14,464 nucleotides of DNA from Eubacteriales bacterium (lineage in GTDB: Bacteria > Bacillota_A > Clostridia > Christensenellales > Aristaeellaceae), in contig JAQUXV010000026.1 in assembly GCA_028692205.1 (NCBI GenBank), forward strand, positions 1 through 14,464, read 5' to 3'. Made by a program: the position numbers and the translations under genes. A model generated the notes under the pieces. The model saw only the letters and a list, made by a program, of their open reading frames with translations, was not told the origin of the DNA and made no database searches. This document shows positions 14,013-14,464 of the stretch, piece after piece (the first letter of the stretch is position 1; every line of letters begins with the position of its first letter).

Positions 14013-14203
14013 AATATCCTCCTGCCTTGCCTGTTACATAACCGATGCCGGCTTCATGCTTGCATACGGGCGGGGGTGTGCTTCCCGCCCGCCACTTGCC
14101 GTATGCAAGGGAGCAACTTCCCCACTTGCAGCGGACGGGGGTGTTCGAGGCAGGGCCGGAAGCAAAACTCCCCACGTGAAATCCGGCAGAATTTAATGCA
14201 TGT
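14013..14203. repeat. GC-rich spacer with a long hairpin and short direct repeats
   Basis: No gene is seen. The perfect 11-bp outer stem CTTGCATACGG (14059-14069) with CCGTATGCAAG (14099-14109) encloses an inner GCGGG/CCCGC stem (14070-14074 with 14084-14088). An imperfect direct repeat of about 20 nt follows (GGGAGCAACTTCCCCACTTG from 14108 and GGAAGCAAAACTCCCCACG from about 14158), and ACGGG-GGGTGT motifs occur near 14066 and 14135. Function unknown; it is outside the two flanking terminators. Confidence 0.5.
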
Positions 14204-14236
14204 AAAACGCCGCGCGTACCGAAAGGACGCGCGGCG
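14204..14236 (-). terminator. Rho-independent terminator of the DUF3048 gene
   Basis: On the minus strand a perfect 10-bp stem (14236-14227 with 14217-14208, CGCCGCGCGT/ACGCGCGGCG) with a 9-base loop is followed directly by TTTTAC. It lies 24 bases after the stop codon of the gene at the right edge. Confidence 0.8.
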
Positions 14237-14259
14237 CTGTTGCCTGTTTTTTGGGAAAG

Positions 14260-14464
14260 TTATTCCATGCCGGTGAAGGTGAGCAGGCTTTCGGGCGGGA
14301 AATCGGCAATGAAGGTTTTGCCGCGCGTAAGCTGCAACTCGTTGCCCTGATCGTCGTAATACACGGTCGGGCCTTCCACGGACTCGCGTACCCAGTAACC
14401 GGGGATATAGCGGCCGCCGATGAAGATATCCGCGTTGCCCTTGCCGACGCTCTGCATCACGGGC
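14260..14464 (-). CDS. DUF3048 (YerB-like) lipoprotein, C-terminal end
   Basis: The frame is open to the right edge of the window, so only about the last 68 residues are seen and the start, lipobox and main domain lie outside. The visible part reads MQSVGKGNADIFIGGRYIPG then YWVRES and later TVYYDDQGNELQLTRGKTFI, which matches the C-terminal DUF3048 pattern (a basic linker, a glycine turn, Y-W/T-x-K/R-E-S, YYD-x-x-G-N-E-L-x-L-x-x-GKT) known from YerB-type membrane lipoproteins of Bacillota. The function of the family is not established. A terminator follows at 14204-14236. Confidence 0.75.
   Translation of the reverse strand, partial: PVMQSVGKGNADIFIGGRYIPGYWVRESVEGPTVYYDDQGNELQLTRGKTFIADFPPESLLTFTGME

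Overview
The window looks like the chromosome of a GC-rich member of the Bacillota, most likely an anaerobic Clostridia. Four things suggest this: an mltG gene overlapping a U32-family gene (a Firmicutes arrangement), strong AGGAGG-type ribosome binding sites with several TTG and GTG starts, sigma-A promoters of the TTGACA/TATAAT type, and a YerB/DUF3048-type lipoprotein fragment. The genus cannot be told from the sequence. No tRNA, rRNA, CRISPR array, transposase or phage gene was seen.

Layout: (1) 1-1924, the end of mltG followed by a U32-family gene of the tRNA-hydroxylation type, overlapping by 4 bases. (2) 1925-2348, a spacer built from an imperfect tandem duplication carrying near-identical hairpins. 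(3) 2349-3965, pyrG (CTP synthase) on the minus strand with a clear sigma-A promoter. (4) 4185-8641, a four-gene plus-strand operon for phosphonate synthesis: phosphonopyruvate decarboxylase, a LicC/PntC-like cytidylyltransferase, a phosphoenolpyruvate mutase fused to an N-terminal HxGH cytidylyltransferase domain, and an iron-type phosphonoacetaldehyde reductase. (5) 9024-10685, a PgcA-type phosphohexomutase. (6) 10686-11824, over 1.1 kb without a gene, containing a terminator and a four-copy, exactly 186-bp tandem array. (7) 11825-13060, a MOFRL-type glycerate 2-kinase on the minus strand. (8) 13216-14012, an ArsR-family regulator, a possible very small ORF and a ferredoxin, ending at a good terminator. 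(9) 14260-14464, the C-terminal end of a DUF3048 lipoprotein gene on the minus strand.

How the genes work together: the operon at 4185-8641 can be read as PEP -> phosphonopyruvate -> phosphonoacetaldehyde -> 2-hydroxyethylphosphonate, with CTP-dependent activation by one or both cytidylyltransferase modules. No 2-aminoethylphosphonate transaminase is present, so the activated headgroup is more likely hydroxyethylphosphonate than aminoethylphosphonate. No transferase that would attach the headgroup to a lipid or glycan lies in the window. The divergently transcribed pyrG makes CTP, the co-substrate, but it is a housekeeping gene and the link may be chance. The most unusual DNA is the 186-bp array at 11032-11775, which shows an alternating A-B-A-B sequence pattern.
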